Source: DATFVA01 sp963747755
GTDB lineage: Bacteria; Bacteroidota; Ignavibacteria; Ignavibacteriales; Ignavibacteriaceae
DNA length: 64,000 bases
Assembly (NCBI GenBank): GCA_963747755.1
Contig: CAVVGK010000003.1
Location: forward strand, 186,001-250,000
Reading direction: 5' to 3'
In this document: piece by piece, positions 25,231 through 34,449 of the stretch
How positions within the stretch are numbered: position 1 is the first letter of the stretch
Layout: every line of letters begins with the position of its first letter
Made by a program: the position numbers and the translations under genes
Notes under the pieces: generated by a model
What the model saw: the letters and a program-made list of their open reading frames with translations, nothing else
The model's database searches: none
Told to the model about the DNA's origin: nothing

Positions 25231-27288
25231 TCATTTTAAAAGTAACATCTTTATCACTTCTGAATACCCTGAAGCTTTTATTCTGCAGAAATAGACGCCT
25301 CCCGGAAGTCCTGCTGCATTAAACCGCACTTCATAAGTTCCTGCTATCTGAACTTCATTTACAAGCACAGCGGTTTCTTTGCCAAGTATATCATATACCT
25401 TCAAAGTAACCAATTCTGCTTTATTTATTGAAGCCGGTATACTGTACTTTATTTTGGTGGAAGGGTTGAAAGGATTCGGAAAATTCTGATAGATTTCAAA
25501 TTTGTCGGGTATTATACCGCCTGTCTCTTTTATTCCCGTGGGGTTAGTAATTGTAATATAGTTCTCCCTCGTTTTAGTTAAAGTTGTACTTCCGTTTGAG
25601 ACAATAAGCTTCACCGTATAATTTCCTGGAGAATCATAGAGCCATGAGGGGTTCTGGCCTGTTGCGTCTATGGTTCCGTCGTTATTAAAGTCCCACTGCC
25701 TGCTCGTAACAGGCATACCCGGGTCGGTCAGAGTAAGATCCGAAAACTGAACTGTCAGGCTGTCTGTTCCCTCAATCGTATCAGCCGAAAAATTAGGCCT
25801 TAGAAACCCTGACGGGATTTCCTCATCATAAGTATAAAGCTGGTCAGCGTTCAAACCGGTATAAATATCCGATTCACCCGAAGGCCATAAGATAACCAGC
25901 GAATCGACTGAGGCAGCATCTTTCAATCCGAAATGCACCCTCAAACTATTCTGACTGTCAAAGCTATTCTGTCCTGTAATTTCTCTCAGCTGCCATATCG
26001 GCGCGCCATCGATAATCGCTTTTACTTTTACTTTCGCACCCAGTGCCGATTTATTGGACACGTTTCCAATGCACTTAATTTCAAGCCAGTGATTTCCGTT
26101 ATTATAATCATTTCTGAATAGTCCTTTGGCATTGCCGGTTCCTGAAACAAACAAATCAAGATCGCCGTCATTATCATAATCACCGAATACTGCACCCCTG
26201 GGAGAGCCATTTAAGGTGAATCCTGTAGTATCCTCAACAAAGGTTCCATTATCGTTCCTGTAAAATTTTGTTCCCTGTTCACCATCAACCACAACGTCCA
26301 GGTCGCCGTCATTATCCACATCTCCCCAGGTGTTTGCCAGATGCTGACCGCTGACCGTGAGAGCATTAGTAACACTGACAAAATTTCCGTTATCATTTCT
26401 GTAAAAGTGATCTATTGATCCACCATAGTTTGTAATGAATGCATCATAATCACCGTCATTGTCATAATCTATAAAATTCCAGACCTGTCCGTCCTGCAGG
26501 TCTGTACCCGGGGTAAGATCATCGATCCTTACAAAATCTGCGGAACCGGTTTCCGTAAGCATATTTCTAAACAAAAAATCCCTTGCACTGGTGCCGTTAG
26601 CCGGACCGCTTGCGATAAATAAATCAATGTCGCCATCCTGATCAAAATCATACCAGGTAGCAACGGTATAGGGTTTGAGGTTATCAGTAAAATAATAACC
26701 GGTAACCTTACTGAACCTTCCGTCTCCTTCATTATGAAAGAATGAACAAGGGAGGTCTGGCATGCCGAGAAATCCTTTTGGATGAGTGATTATAAGATCA
26801 ATAAATCCGTCGTTATCATAATCCCCCCAGGCACAGGCCCAGCCGCGGTTATCATCGGTTATCGCCAGCGGCGGCTCGTCGACGGTCATAAAGGAATCAC
26901 TTCCTTCATTCCTGTAAATCAGTGATGATTTCCCTGCCACTGCGGCATCAGGATCACCGTCATTATCATAATCGCCCCAGCTTATTCCATTACCCAGTTG
27001 AGGCGACATATTCATCCCGATTTGTGTAAAAAGAAGGGTGAAGTTTCCGTTGCCTTCATTCCGGAACATAAAAGTTTTTGTAGTAAACAAATCCAGATCC
27101 CCGTCTCCATCGTAATCAATCCATGCGGCTCCTGAATAATTCAGATCAAGGTTTGTTGTTGCAACAGGATTACCGGGATCCGTAATTTTTGTAAAAGTCT
27201 GGCCGAAAATAAGGAGAGGTCCGAGCAACCAGAAAAACATGCATATAACTATTAATCGTCTTACCAGGGAAAATATATAACGTTTCAT
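25231..27288 (-). CDS. Secreted FG-GAP/VCBS and ASPIC/UnbV protein with PKD domain and T9SS tail
   Basis: A 685-aa exported protein. A signal peptide (about 1-30, ending LIFGQ) is followed by a seven-bladed FG-GAP/VCBS propeller with calcium-binding-type loops such as DYDGDGDLDLF, DYDNDGDPDA, DFDQDGDIDLF and DVDNDGDLDV. Then come an ASPIC/UnbV-like domain (about 390-480), a PKD domain (QWDFNNDGTID, about 515-580) and the T9SS sorting tail with NFPNPFNPSTK and a C-terminal VIKMLLLK. The ATG at 27288 has AGGA upstream; a longer frame from 27330 lacks a site. Likely bound to or secreted from the outer membrane, possibly polysaccharide- or adhesin-related. It lies 97 bp downstream of a LuxR-type regulator on the same strand. 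Confidence 0.86.
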   Translation of the reverse strand: MKRYIFSLVRRLIVICMFFWLLGPLLIFGQTFTKITDPGNPVATTNLDLNYSGAAWIDYDGDGDLDLFTTKTFMFRNEGNGNFTLLFTQIGMNMSPQLGNGISWGDYDNDGDPDAAVAGKSSLIYRNEGSDSFMTVDEPPLAITDDNRGWACAWGDYDNDGFIDLIITHPKGFLGMPDLPCSFFHNEGDGRFSKVTGYYFTDNLKPYTVATWYDFDQDGDIDLFIASGPANGTSARDFLFRNMLTETGSADFVRIDDLTPGTDLQDGQVWNFIDYDNDGDYDAFITNYGGSIDHFYRNDNGNFVSVTNALTVSGQHLANTWGDVDNDGDLDVVVDGEQGTKFYRNDNGTFVEDTTGFTLNGSPRGAVFGDYDNDGDLDLFVSGTGNAKGLFRNDYNNGNHWLEIKCIGNVSNKSALGAKVKVKAIIDGAPIWQLREITGQNSFDSQNSLRVHFGLKDAASVDSLVILWPSGESDIYTGLNADQLYTYDEEIPSGFLRPNFSADTIEGTDSLTVQFSDLTLTDPGMPVTSRQWDFNNDGTIDATGQNPSWLYDSPGNYTVKLIVSNGSTTLTKTRENYITITNPTGIKETGGIIPDKFEIYQNFPNPFNPSTKIKYSIPASINKAELVTLKVYDILGKETAVLVNEVQIAGTYEVRFNAAGLPGGVYFCRIKASGYSEVIKMLLLK

Positions 27289-27385
27289 ATCGTTCTTCCT
27301 GTAAATTTGATAAATGGATTTCTTAGTCAATAATAAATGATGGAAAGGTAAAGCGGTATCCTGCAGTTTGGGGGATTTTAAAAGA

Positions 27386-28060
27386 CTAGATTAACTTTTC
27401 TCTGGAAGCTCTCTCGATTGCAGAAGCTTTGGAATTTACATTTAGTTTCTGGTAGATATTCTTGATGTGTGTGCGAACAGTTTCCTTATCAATGAAGAGC
27501 TCCTCTGCTATCATCGTGTAGCTTTTCCCTTTTGCCAGAAGCTGAAGCACTTCGGTTTCTCTCGGGGACAGGGGGGAGTGAACATTATGATGGAATGAGT
27601 GGATCACTTTTCGGGCAATTTGTGTGCTCATCGGAGCTCCTCCTCTTTGAATCTCATTAAGCGAGTCAAGTAATTTTACAGGAGAAATATTTTTCACAAG
27701 GTAACCTCCGGCGCCGGCACACAGCGCTTCGAATATATTTTCATTATCGGCATGAATGGTTACAACAATTATATCTGTTTCAGGTTTGATTTTTTTTATC
27801 CTCTTAATACCTTCAATGCCTGACATACCCGGAAGCCCGATATCCATCAATACTATATCAGGGTTCGTTTTTCCAAAATTCTTTATGGCATCCTCACAGC
27901 TTTCGTATCCGGCTATGCATAAAAATTTTGCCGATTCATTAATTAACGAAATAAAACTTTCTCTTATTATTTCGTCATCCTCGATTATAATCAGCTTTAC
28001 TTTGTTTTCTTCCGGGTAATCGGCAGGATTATCCGGAATGGAGATGTTTTTTGTGAACAT
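27386..28060 (-). CDS. NarL/FixJ-type response regulator
   Basis: A 224-aa two-domain regulator. The receiver domain (about 22-140) has the acidic pair in IIIEDDEI, the phospho-acceptor Asp in IVLMDIGLPG, the Thr in VVTIHAD and the Lys in YLVKNIS. The C-terminal LuxR helix-turn-helix (about 158-220) reads LSPRETEVLQLLAKGKSY and ETVRTHIKNIYQKLNV. It starts 8 bp after the stop of the propeller histidine kinase gene, so the two form a cognate pair. The targets may include the secreted VCBS gene just downstream. Confidence 0.95.
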   Translation of the reverse strand: MFTKNISIPDNPADYPEENKVKLIIIEDDEIIRESFISLINESAKFLCIAGYESCEDAIKNFGKTNPDIVLMDIGLPGMSGIEGIKRIKKIKPETDIIVVTIHADNENIFEALCAGAGGYLVKNISPVKLLDSLNEIQRGGAPMSTQIARKVIHSFHHNVHSPLSPRETEVLQLLAKGKSYTMIAEELFIDKETVRTHIKNIYQKLNVNSKASAIERASREKLI

Positions 28061-28068
28061 AATTACCG

Positions 28069-31000
28069 TCAGTTGAAATGCATTTGCTTACCTGGTATCT
28101 TACCTTTGAAAAAAATTCTTGTTCCGTTTCCGGGAGAAGATTTGACTTCAAATTTTGCAGAAAGTTTTTCAGCTCTCTGCTTCATATTCCTGAGCCCGTT
28201 ACCGCTTCCTGAAAATTCCGGTTTAAATCCCCGGCCGTCATCCGTTAGAGTCAGCTCAAGCTCATCATCTTTCAAAGCTGAATTTATGCAGATTCTTCTG
28301 ATCATTCCATGCTTCAGGGCATTATTCATAGCTTCTTTGAAGATCAAAGACAGATGTCTCTTCCATTCGGTTGAGAGGTTTTTAGTCTTCAATGAATCAT
28401 CAAGGCCGCTGACTTCAAAAAAAACATCCGAATCTTCAAACAATTCATCTCCAAAATCCTTCAACCTTATTATGAGTTCATAAAGAGAATCTTTACGGGG
28501 ATCGATAGCCCATATAAAATCCTTTGTTCCCTCATAAAGTTCTGTTGAATTTTCCGAGATCTTATCCAGAATTTCACGTATTTCAGCTGAACCGTTTCCT
28601 GCTTTTCTTTTCAGAATTTCCGACAACAGCGAAATTCGTGTTAAACGATGTCCCAGCTCATCATGAAAATCCGCAGCAGTTTTCCTGCGCAGTCGTTCAC
28701 TTTCAATCTCTTTAATCTTTTCAACTTCAAGCGCATGCCTGATCTTCTGCCTGAGTTGAAGCCTGTAAACTAAATACACCGATCCGGCAAGCAGCAATAT
28801 CAAACCAGCGTTGAACCAGGAAGTTTTCCAGAAAGGGGGCAGGATGGTAAAATTAAGAACTGCCTCATCAGGATTAAATAGTCCGCTGCTGCTGCTGCCT
28901 TTTACTCTGAAGGTGTATTCACCCGGCGGCAGATTTGTATAGTTAACATAGTTCTTGTTTTTACCTTCAATCCAGTTCTTATCTATCCCGTCCAGAATGT
29001 ATTTATACTTGTTCTTCGCCGGGTTGTTATAATCCAGTGATATGAACCTGATATTAATAAAGTTTTCATCATAATTCAGATTTATGTCTTTAAGGGTTGA
29101 AACTTCCGTCAATCCTCCGTTAGTATTTGTTTTCATAAATGAGGTAATGTAAACCCCCGGTATATAGTTCTCTTTTTCACCGATCGATGTATTTATTATA
29201 TCAAGACCGTTTGTTCCGCCTAGATAAATAATACCATCATTGTCAATAAGAGCTGAATGGTTGAAATAGAAATTATTCAGAAGTCCGTCCTCCCTGCTAT
29301 AATTCCTGAATTCATTCCCGGCAATGCTGTATTCTGAGATCCCGTAATTAGTGCTAATCCAAAGGTCCCTTTTATTATCTTCAGTTATTGAGCTGATTAC
29401 ACTGTTCGGCAAACCATCCTTCTCAAAATAATGTTCGAAAGTACCTGAATTCTTGATAAATTTGTTCAGTCCGTTCGCCGTCCCTATCCAGAGATTATCG
29501 TATGAATCTCTGAATATTGAAAACACATAGTCATTGCTCAAACTCTTTTCATCATCTATGGAGTGACTATAGAATTTAAATGAAATGTTACTAAGGTTCA
29601 TTTGTATTAAGCCGCCGTAAGTCCCCATCCAGATAATGCTGCTGTCTCTTGTGTCTTTGTATAATGTCAGGATGTAATTCGTATGATCGTTATTAATCGG
29701 GAATTTATTTGAATTATACTGTTCTAAAGAACCTGATTCCTGTGAATAAACAAACAGACCGAATCCTGCAGTACCGATAAAAATCTTACCGTTATCCATT
29801 AGTAATGAGTTAATGTAAGCATTTTCCAGCGATTTGTTTACCCGTTTCCTAAATGGAAGCAATTTGAATTTCTCTGCTTTTACATCAAATAACTTCAAAC
29901 CTTTAGCCGTTCCTGTCCATATAAAATTATGGTCGGGAAGGAGGGAGGTGATTCTAACCCCAGGCTGATCATCAATATAAAATCTTTCAAAGGTCTTTTC
30001 ACTTTTATCAAACCTATTGAGACCGCTGCCTGTTCCTACCCATAGGTTATCTTTTTCATCGATACAGAAAGAGGTAACTGTCTTGCTGCTTAAACTCATT
30101 TTATTCCCCTCCCGGTATGTGAATGATATAAACCTGGAAGGAAGGTCTCTTAACTTATTTATACCGTCACCATAAGAATTGATCCAGAGAATCCCTGATT
30201 TGTCAACAGTCAGGTTCAGTATATTGTTGCCTGACAAAGATGCAGGGTTACCCGGTTCATTTATGTAGCGGGCTATCTCATCTGATTCGGGATCGATTTT
30301 GTATAGTCCTCTGTTTGTGCCTGTCCATATATATCCCTCCTTTATACAGAATGTATGGATGAATTTATCATTAAGAATAGGATAATTCTTTTTTACAAGA
30401 TAACCTTCAGATGAATTAAGGATGTAAATGCCGGCTGGAGTACCGATCCAGAGCATTCCATTTTTATCTTCAATTGCTGTATTTACAGAAATATTTATCC
30501 TGCTTTTGATCGATAAAAAGGAATCCGATCCCGCATTATACCTCACCAGGCCGCTCCTGGTGCAAATCCACAAAGTACCTCTGTGATCTGTATAAATGTA
30601 CCTGATATGGTTATCCCCGATACTTTCAGGGTCATTTCCATTATGCCGGTAATTAATGAAACGGTTCTCTCCGGGAATATACTTATTTAACCCTGCAGTC
30701 TCAGTTCCAAACCATACGTTTCCCTTATTGTCTTCACATATTGTCCATATTATGTTATCTGAAATACCATTCTTTGTTTTCTCATCATCTAAGAATCTGG
30801 TGAACTTCCCTGTTTCGGGTTCAAACTTATTCAGACCACCTCCCCAGGTTCCTATCCAGATATTGCTGTGTGAATCCTCATAAAGTGAGATTATATCATC
30901 AAAAGAAATTGAATTGGGATCATCCGGATCATTTTTATAAATCTTGTAATCTCTTCCATCGTATTTTACCAGGCCATACATGGTCCCGAACCATAGGAAG

Positions 31001-31182
31001 CCCTTATGATCCTGCATCATACAATAAGTTAGATTTACGGCTGCACCTTCATCGAGCGAAAGATGTTCAAACTTCAAGTTGTCTGTTCTGTCTTCGGAAA
31101 AAAGATATGAAGAAAAGAGCAGAACGAAAAGAATTAATTTTACAGGTTTATTATATACAAACATCATTTCTGATCTTCTCAT
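28069..31182 (-). CDS. Two-component-propeller sensor histidine kinase (HisKA_3)
   Basis: A 1037-aa membrane kinase. After a signal/anchor segment (about 12-30), residues 35-680 form two beta-propellers of Reg_prop blades (repeated WIGT/IWTGT/LWIGT phrases). A Y_Y_Y domain follows (about 690-780, ending LPPGEYTFRVKGSS), then a transmembrane helix near 797-815, a coiled region, the HisKA_3 dimerisation domain with phospho-acceptor His in DFHDELGHRLTRIS (about 850), and a HATPase_c domain with NNALKH, DDGRGF and GNGLRNM boxes. Such sensors in Bacteroidota usually detect polysaccharide breakdown products, often in hybrid form; here the regulator is a separate gene downstream. In-frame ATGs at 31167 and 31164 are alternative starts. 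Confidence 0.92.
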   Translation of the reverse strand: MRRSEMMFVYNKPVKLILFVLLFSSYLFSEDRTDNLKFEHLSLDEGAAVNLTYCMMQDHKGFLWFGTMYGLVKYDGRDYKIYKNDPDDPNSISFDDIISLYEDSHSNIWIGTWGGGLNKFEPETGKFTRFLDDEKTKNGISDNIIWTICEDNKGNVWFGTETAGLNKYIPGENRFINYRHNGNDPESIGDNHIRYIYTDHRGTLWICTRSGLVRYNAGSDSFLSIKSRINISVNTAIEDKNGMLWIGTPAGIYILNSSEGYLVKKNYPILNDKFIHTFCIKEGYIWTGTNRGLYKIDPESDEIARYINEPGNPASLSGNNILNLTVDKSGILWINSYGDGINKLRDLPSRFISFTYREGNKMSLSSKTVTSFCIDEKDNLWVGTGSGLNRFDKSEKTFERFYIDDQPGVRITSLLPDHNFIWTGTAKGLKLFDVKAEKFKLLPFRKRVNKSLENAYINSLLMDNGKIFIGTAGFGLFVYSQESGSLEQYNSNKFPINNDHTNYILTLYKDTRDSSIIWMGTYGGLIQMNLSNISFKFYSHSIDDEKSLSNDYVFSIFRDSYDNLWIGTANGLNKFIKNSGTFEHYFEKDGLPNSVISSITEDNKRDLWISTNYGISEYSIAGNEFRNYSREDGLLNNFYFNHSALIDNDGIIYLGGTNGLDIINTSIGEKENYIPGVYITSFMKTNTNGGLTEVSTLKDINLNYDENFINIRFISLDYNNPAKNKYKYILDGIDKNWIEGKNKNYVNYTNLPPGEYTFRVKGSSSSGLFNPDEAVLNFTILPPFWKTSWFNAGLILLLAGSVYLVYRLQLRQKIRHALEVEKIKEIESERLRRKTAADFHDELGHRLTRISLLSEILKRKAGNGSAEIREILDKISENSTELYEGTKDFIWAIDPRKDSLYELIIRLKDFGDELFEDSDVFFEVSGLDDSLKTKNLSTEWKRHLSLIFKEAMNNALKHGMIRRICINSALKDDELELTLTDDGRGFKPEFSGSGNGLRNMKQRAEKLSAKFEVKSSPGNGTRIFFKGKIPGKQMHFN

Positions 31183-31350
31183 GTAGTTAGTTATGGGAAT
31201 AAGCTGAAGATATAAATTTCATATTTAATATACTTCACATTTTTCTCACAAAAATCACGCAGAATGGGGGAGTTTAAAACCGGTTTTTTAGGGAAAAATG
31301 ATCAATTATTGTAATTTTGGACAAATTATTTTAATCACTTAGGGGATTCT

Positions 31351-33408
31351 ATGGAATCTGTAATTAATAAGTTTTTTTATCCCGGGTCGCTCTGCATTGT
31401 AGGTGCTTCCGGGAAAAAGGGAAATCTTGGATACGAATTAACCAGATGCGTAAAAACATATGGTTATACGGGAAAATTATTTCTGGTAAACCCCAAAACT
31501 GAAGAAATTCTCGGGACGAAATGTCATCCGGCCGTACCGGATATCAAAGAAGATATTGATCTCGCTATCGTAATGGTTCCAAAGCAGGTTGTGGAAGAAA
31601 CGATACAGCAGCTGCTTGACAAAAAGGTTACCTCAATAATACTGATAACAGCCGGATTTAAAGAAACCGGGTTAGCAGGTGCAGACAAGGAAGTACAGCT
31701 GGCAGAATTGGTAAAGAGGAATGGCGCCAGGATGGTCGGTCCTAATTGTATGGGTATTATAAACACATTCGATTCTATTAAACTTAATGCTACATTTGTT
31801 GCCGAAAGACCTGAGACAGGCACGATGGCCTTCCTGTCACAGAGCGGAGCAATAGGAGCGGCTGTTCTTAATTCTTTAAGAGAAACCGATATACGCTTCG
31901 GACATTTTATTAGCGTCGGCAATAAAGCAGATATGAGCGAAAACGATTTTCTCGATTACTGGCAGGATGATGAAAATATAAAAGTTATCACGCTGTACCT
32001 TGAAAGTTTTGCCGACGGCAAAGCGTTTATCAAAAAATTTATTGAAGGGAAACTTACTAAGCCTGTAATCATTCTTAAGGGCGGAAGAACGGCCGGCGGA
32101 ATGAAAGCGGCATCATCCCATACAGGGGCCCTCGGAAGCAGCGATAAGGTTGTGGATTCGATTCTTCGGCAGTTTAACCTGATCAGGACAAACGATCTTA
32201 ACCAGTTGTTCAATACTGCAAAAGGCTTCGAGAACTTTCCGCTCCCTAAAGGAAAAAGAATTGCTGTGATAACAAATGCAGGAGGACCGGCTATTCTTGC
32301 TGTAGATTCTATTGAAAAGAACGGATTAAAACTTGCCGAACTTGCAGCCGATACCAAAAAGAAATTAAGAGAGATAGTCCATCCAGAGGGAAGCGTTAAT
32401 AATCCAGTGGATCTCCTGCCCGGAGGGACTGCGGAAGGCTATCACGATTCAATTGAGCTGCTGTTACAAGATGAAAATGTTGATGCCGTTATTTCTGTAT
32501 TTGTTGAACCAATAATGGTTAAGGCGCTTCCGGTGATTGAACTTATTAACAGCATCAAATCTGCTAAGCCGCTTCTGCAGGCAGTTATGCCTCTGCCGGA
32601 GTTCTGGGAGGAATACAGGAAAAATTCTCAGTATAAAATTCCTCTCTTCCGGAACCCGGAAGACCCCGCAGTGGTTTTATCGAATATGTATTACTATGCT
32701 GCCCGGAAGGACGCAGAAAAGAGACTCATGCCGGTCTCTTCTAAAGAAAATATAATAACGGATGAGGAAACAGGATTCATCGATGCCGATAAGGTTTCTC
32801 AGCTGACAAGAAAATATAATCTGCCCGCTGTCCGTTCAGTTTACCTCAGGTATGAGGAATTAAAAAACTGCGATATCAAATATCCTGTAGTGCTGAAAGC
32901 GGCTGGTGAAGGGATTGTCCATAAAACAGAACTTAACGCCGTTCGGTTGAATATCAAATCTCGAGAGGAATTGATTTCTGAAGCTGACAAAATGCTTTAT
33001 GATTTTAAGACTAAAAACCTTAATATTAAATCATTTCTTATTCAACCGTTTATTAAAACCAGGCACGAAATTCTTATTGGTGGATTCCTTGATAAAGATT
33101 TCGGACCAATGGTTATGTTTGGAACGGGGGGTAAGTATGTAGAGGTTTATGAAGATACCTCTATGCGTTCTGCTTATATGACTGATAAAGACGCTTTGGA
33201 AATGATTGATAAAACCAGGATTGGTAAGATTCTGAGAGGCGTCAGAGGTGAAGCACCTGCGGATATTAAAAAAATAAAAGAGGTTATCCGTTCTGTCGCC
33301 CGGATGATGCTGGATAATGAAAAAATAACCGAGTGCGATCTTAACCCTCTTATTGTTGATGAAAATAATGAACTATATGCAGTCGACATAAGAATTAAAG
33401 CAGGTTAA
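31351..33408 (+). CDS. Acyl-CoA synthetase, ADP-forming (fused alpha-beta acetyl-CoA synthetase)
   Basis: A 685-aa protein with the CoA-binding domain (FYPGSLCIVGASGKKGNLG, residues 9-27; LVNPKTEEILG), a succinyl-CoA-ligase-like flavodoxin domain with GPNCMGIINT (about 130) and LSQSGAIGAAVL, the active-site phosphohistidine region SSHTGALGSSDK (about 252), and a C-terminal ATP-grasp domain (about 475-685) with PVVLKAAGEGIVHKTE and MFGTGGKYVEVYED. This is the fused form of ADP-forming acetyl-CoA synthetase, which converts acetyl-CoA or other acyl-CoAs to the acid while making ATP. No GNAT domain is present, so it is not a Pat-type acetyltransferase. An AGGGG site precedes the ATG. The next gene begins directly after its stop codon. 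Confidence 0.9.
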   Translation: MESVINKFFYPGSLCIVGASGKKGNLGYELTRCVKTYGYTGKLFLVNPKTEEILGTKCHPAVPDIKEDIDLAIVMVPKQVVEETIQQLLDKKVTSIILITAGFKETGLAGADKEVQLAELVKRNGARMVGPNCMGIINTFDSIKLNATFVAERPETGTMAFLSQSGAIGAAVLNSLRETDIRFGHFISVGNKADMSENDFLDYWQDDENIKVITLYLESFADGKAFIKKFIEGKLTKPVIILKGGRTAGGMKAASSHTGALGSSDKVVDSILRQFNLIRTNDLNQLFNTAKGFENFPLPKGKRIAVITNAGGPAILAVDSIEKNGLKLAELAADTKKKLREIVHPEGSVNNPVDLLPGGTAEGYHDSIELLLQDENVDAVISVFVEPIMVKALPVIELINSIKSAKPLLQAVMPLPEFWEEYRKNSQYKIPLFRNPEDPAVVLSNMYYYAARKDAEKRLMPVSSKENIITDEETGFIDADKVSQLTRKYNLPAVRSVYLRYEELKNCDIKYPVVLKAAGEGIVHKTELNAVRLNIKSREELISEADKMLYDFKTKNLNIKSFLIQPFIKTRHEILIGGFLDKDFGPMVMFGTGGKYVEVYEDTSMRSAYMTDKDALEMIDKTRIGKILRGVRGEAPADIKKIKEVIRSVARMMLDNEKITECDLNPLIVDENNELYAVDIRIKAG

Positions 33409-34449
33409 ATGAAAAGAAAGAACTTTTTAAAAGCGGCGGGACTTGCTGCTGCTGCTTCTGCATTCCCCCTCGGAAATGTCTATCCGAATCTATCCCCAAT
33501 AGAGAGGATAAAACCGCCTAGACTGAAACCAGGCGATACAATAGGACTGGTAGCCCCCGGCAGCTACATCGACGGACAACAGCTGAATGATTCGATAAAA
33601 AATCTAAATGAACTGGGATTTAATGTCGTTTATAACAACTCTATTCTTTCAAAGAATGGATATTTCTCAGGGACTGATCGGCAGAGAGCCTCTGATGTTA
33701 ACCAGATGTTCTACCGGGATGACGTTAAGGGAATAGTCTGTGCGCGGGGTGGTTATGGATGCACACGAATTTTGGCTCTTCTTAATTATAACGTCATCAG
33801 AACAAATCCTAAAGTGCTAATAGGATACAGCGATGTAACTTCACTTTTATACGGGATTTATAAGGAAACAGGACTTATATGTTTTCATGGAGCTGTAGGT
33901 ATTTCGTCATATAATGAATTCACTGTTGATTACTTCAAAAAAACATTAATGGATCCTGAGGATAAACTTGAACTTCGTAATCCTGAACCGGAATCGACGG
34001 ATGAGGAATTTCAGCCTCATACAATACGGGGAGGAATTGCAAAAGGAGAACTGATTGGCGGTAATTTGTCAGTTGTTGTCTCTTTAATTGGTACCCGCTA
34101 TGATGTTGATACGAAAAATAAAATAATTTTTCTTGAGGAAATGTCGGAAGACCCGTACAGGATTGACAGGATGCTGACCCAGATGAGAATGGCCGGAAAA
34201 TTTGAGGGGGCTGCGGGAGTAGCGCTTGGAATATTTAAGGACTGTAAACCTTCAGAAAAATCATCTTTTGATTCATCATTCACCTTAAAAGAGGTTTTGA
34301 AGAACAGGCTGGCAGATCTAAATCTACCTGTTGTTTATGGAATGTCATTCGGACACGTTAAAAATAAATTTGTTCTTCCTGCGGGATTAAAAGCTGAACT
34401 TGATACCTCTAAACAAACAATTACTTTCCTTGAAACTGCCGTCACCTAA
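33409..34449 (+). CDS. LD-carboxypeptidase, peptidase family S66
   Basis: A 346-aa enzyme that trims the terminal D-alanine from murein tetrapeptides in LdcA homologues. It begins with an exported-protein leader (MKRKNFLKAAGLAAAASA) resembling a Tat signal although it has Lys-Arg rather than Arg-Arg. The catalytic Ser is in IGYSDVTSLL (about residue 144). The Glu and His of the S66 triad sit in FLEEMSEDPYRIDRML (about 243) and MSFGHVKNKF (about 318). RGGYGCTRIL matches the family oxyanion region. Its ATG immediately follows the stop of the acyl-CoA synthetase, so it is translationally coupled despite the unrelated role. The last 4 bp overlap the convergent channel gene. Confidence 0.9.
   Translation: MKRKNFLKAAGLAAAASAFPLGNVYPNLSPIERIKPPRLKPGDTIGLVAPGSYIDGQQLNDSIKNLNELGFNVVYNNSILSKNGYFSGTDRQRASDVNQMFYRDDVKGIVCARGGYGCTRILALLNYNVIRTNPKVLIGYSDVTSLLYGIYKETGLICFHGAVGISSYNEFTVDYFKKTLMDPEDKLELRNPEPESTDEEFQPHTIRGGIAKGELIGGNLSVVVSLIGTRYDVDTKNKIIFLEEMSEDPYRIDRMLTQMRMAGKFEGAAGVALGIFKDCKPSEKSSFDSSFTLKEVLKNRLADLNLPVVYGMSFGHVKNKFVLPAGLKAELDTSKQTITFLETAVT

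Noticed and set aside
33409..33490. Tat signal on the LD-carboxypeptidase
   Set aside because: The leader is Tat-like but has Lys-Arg instead of the twin Arg, so Tat export cannot be asserted.
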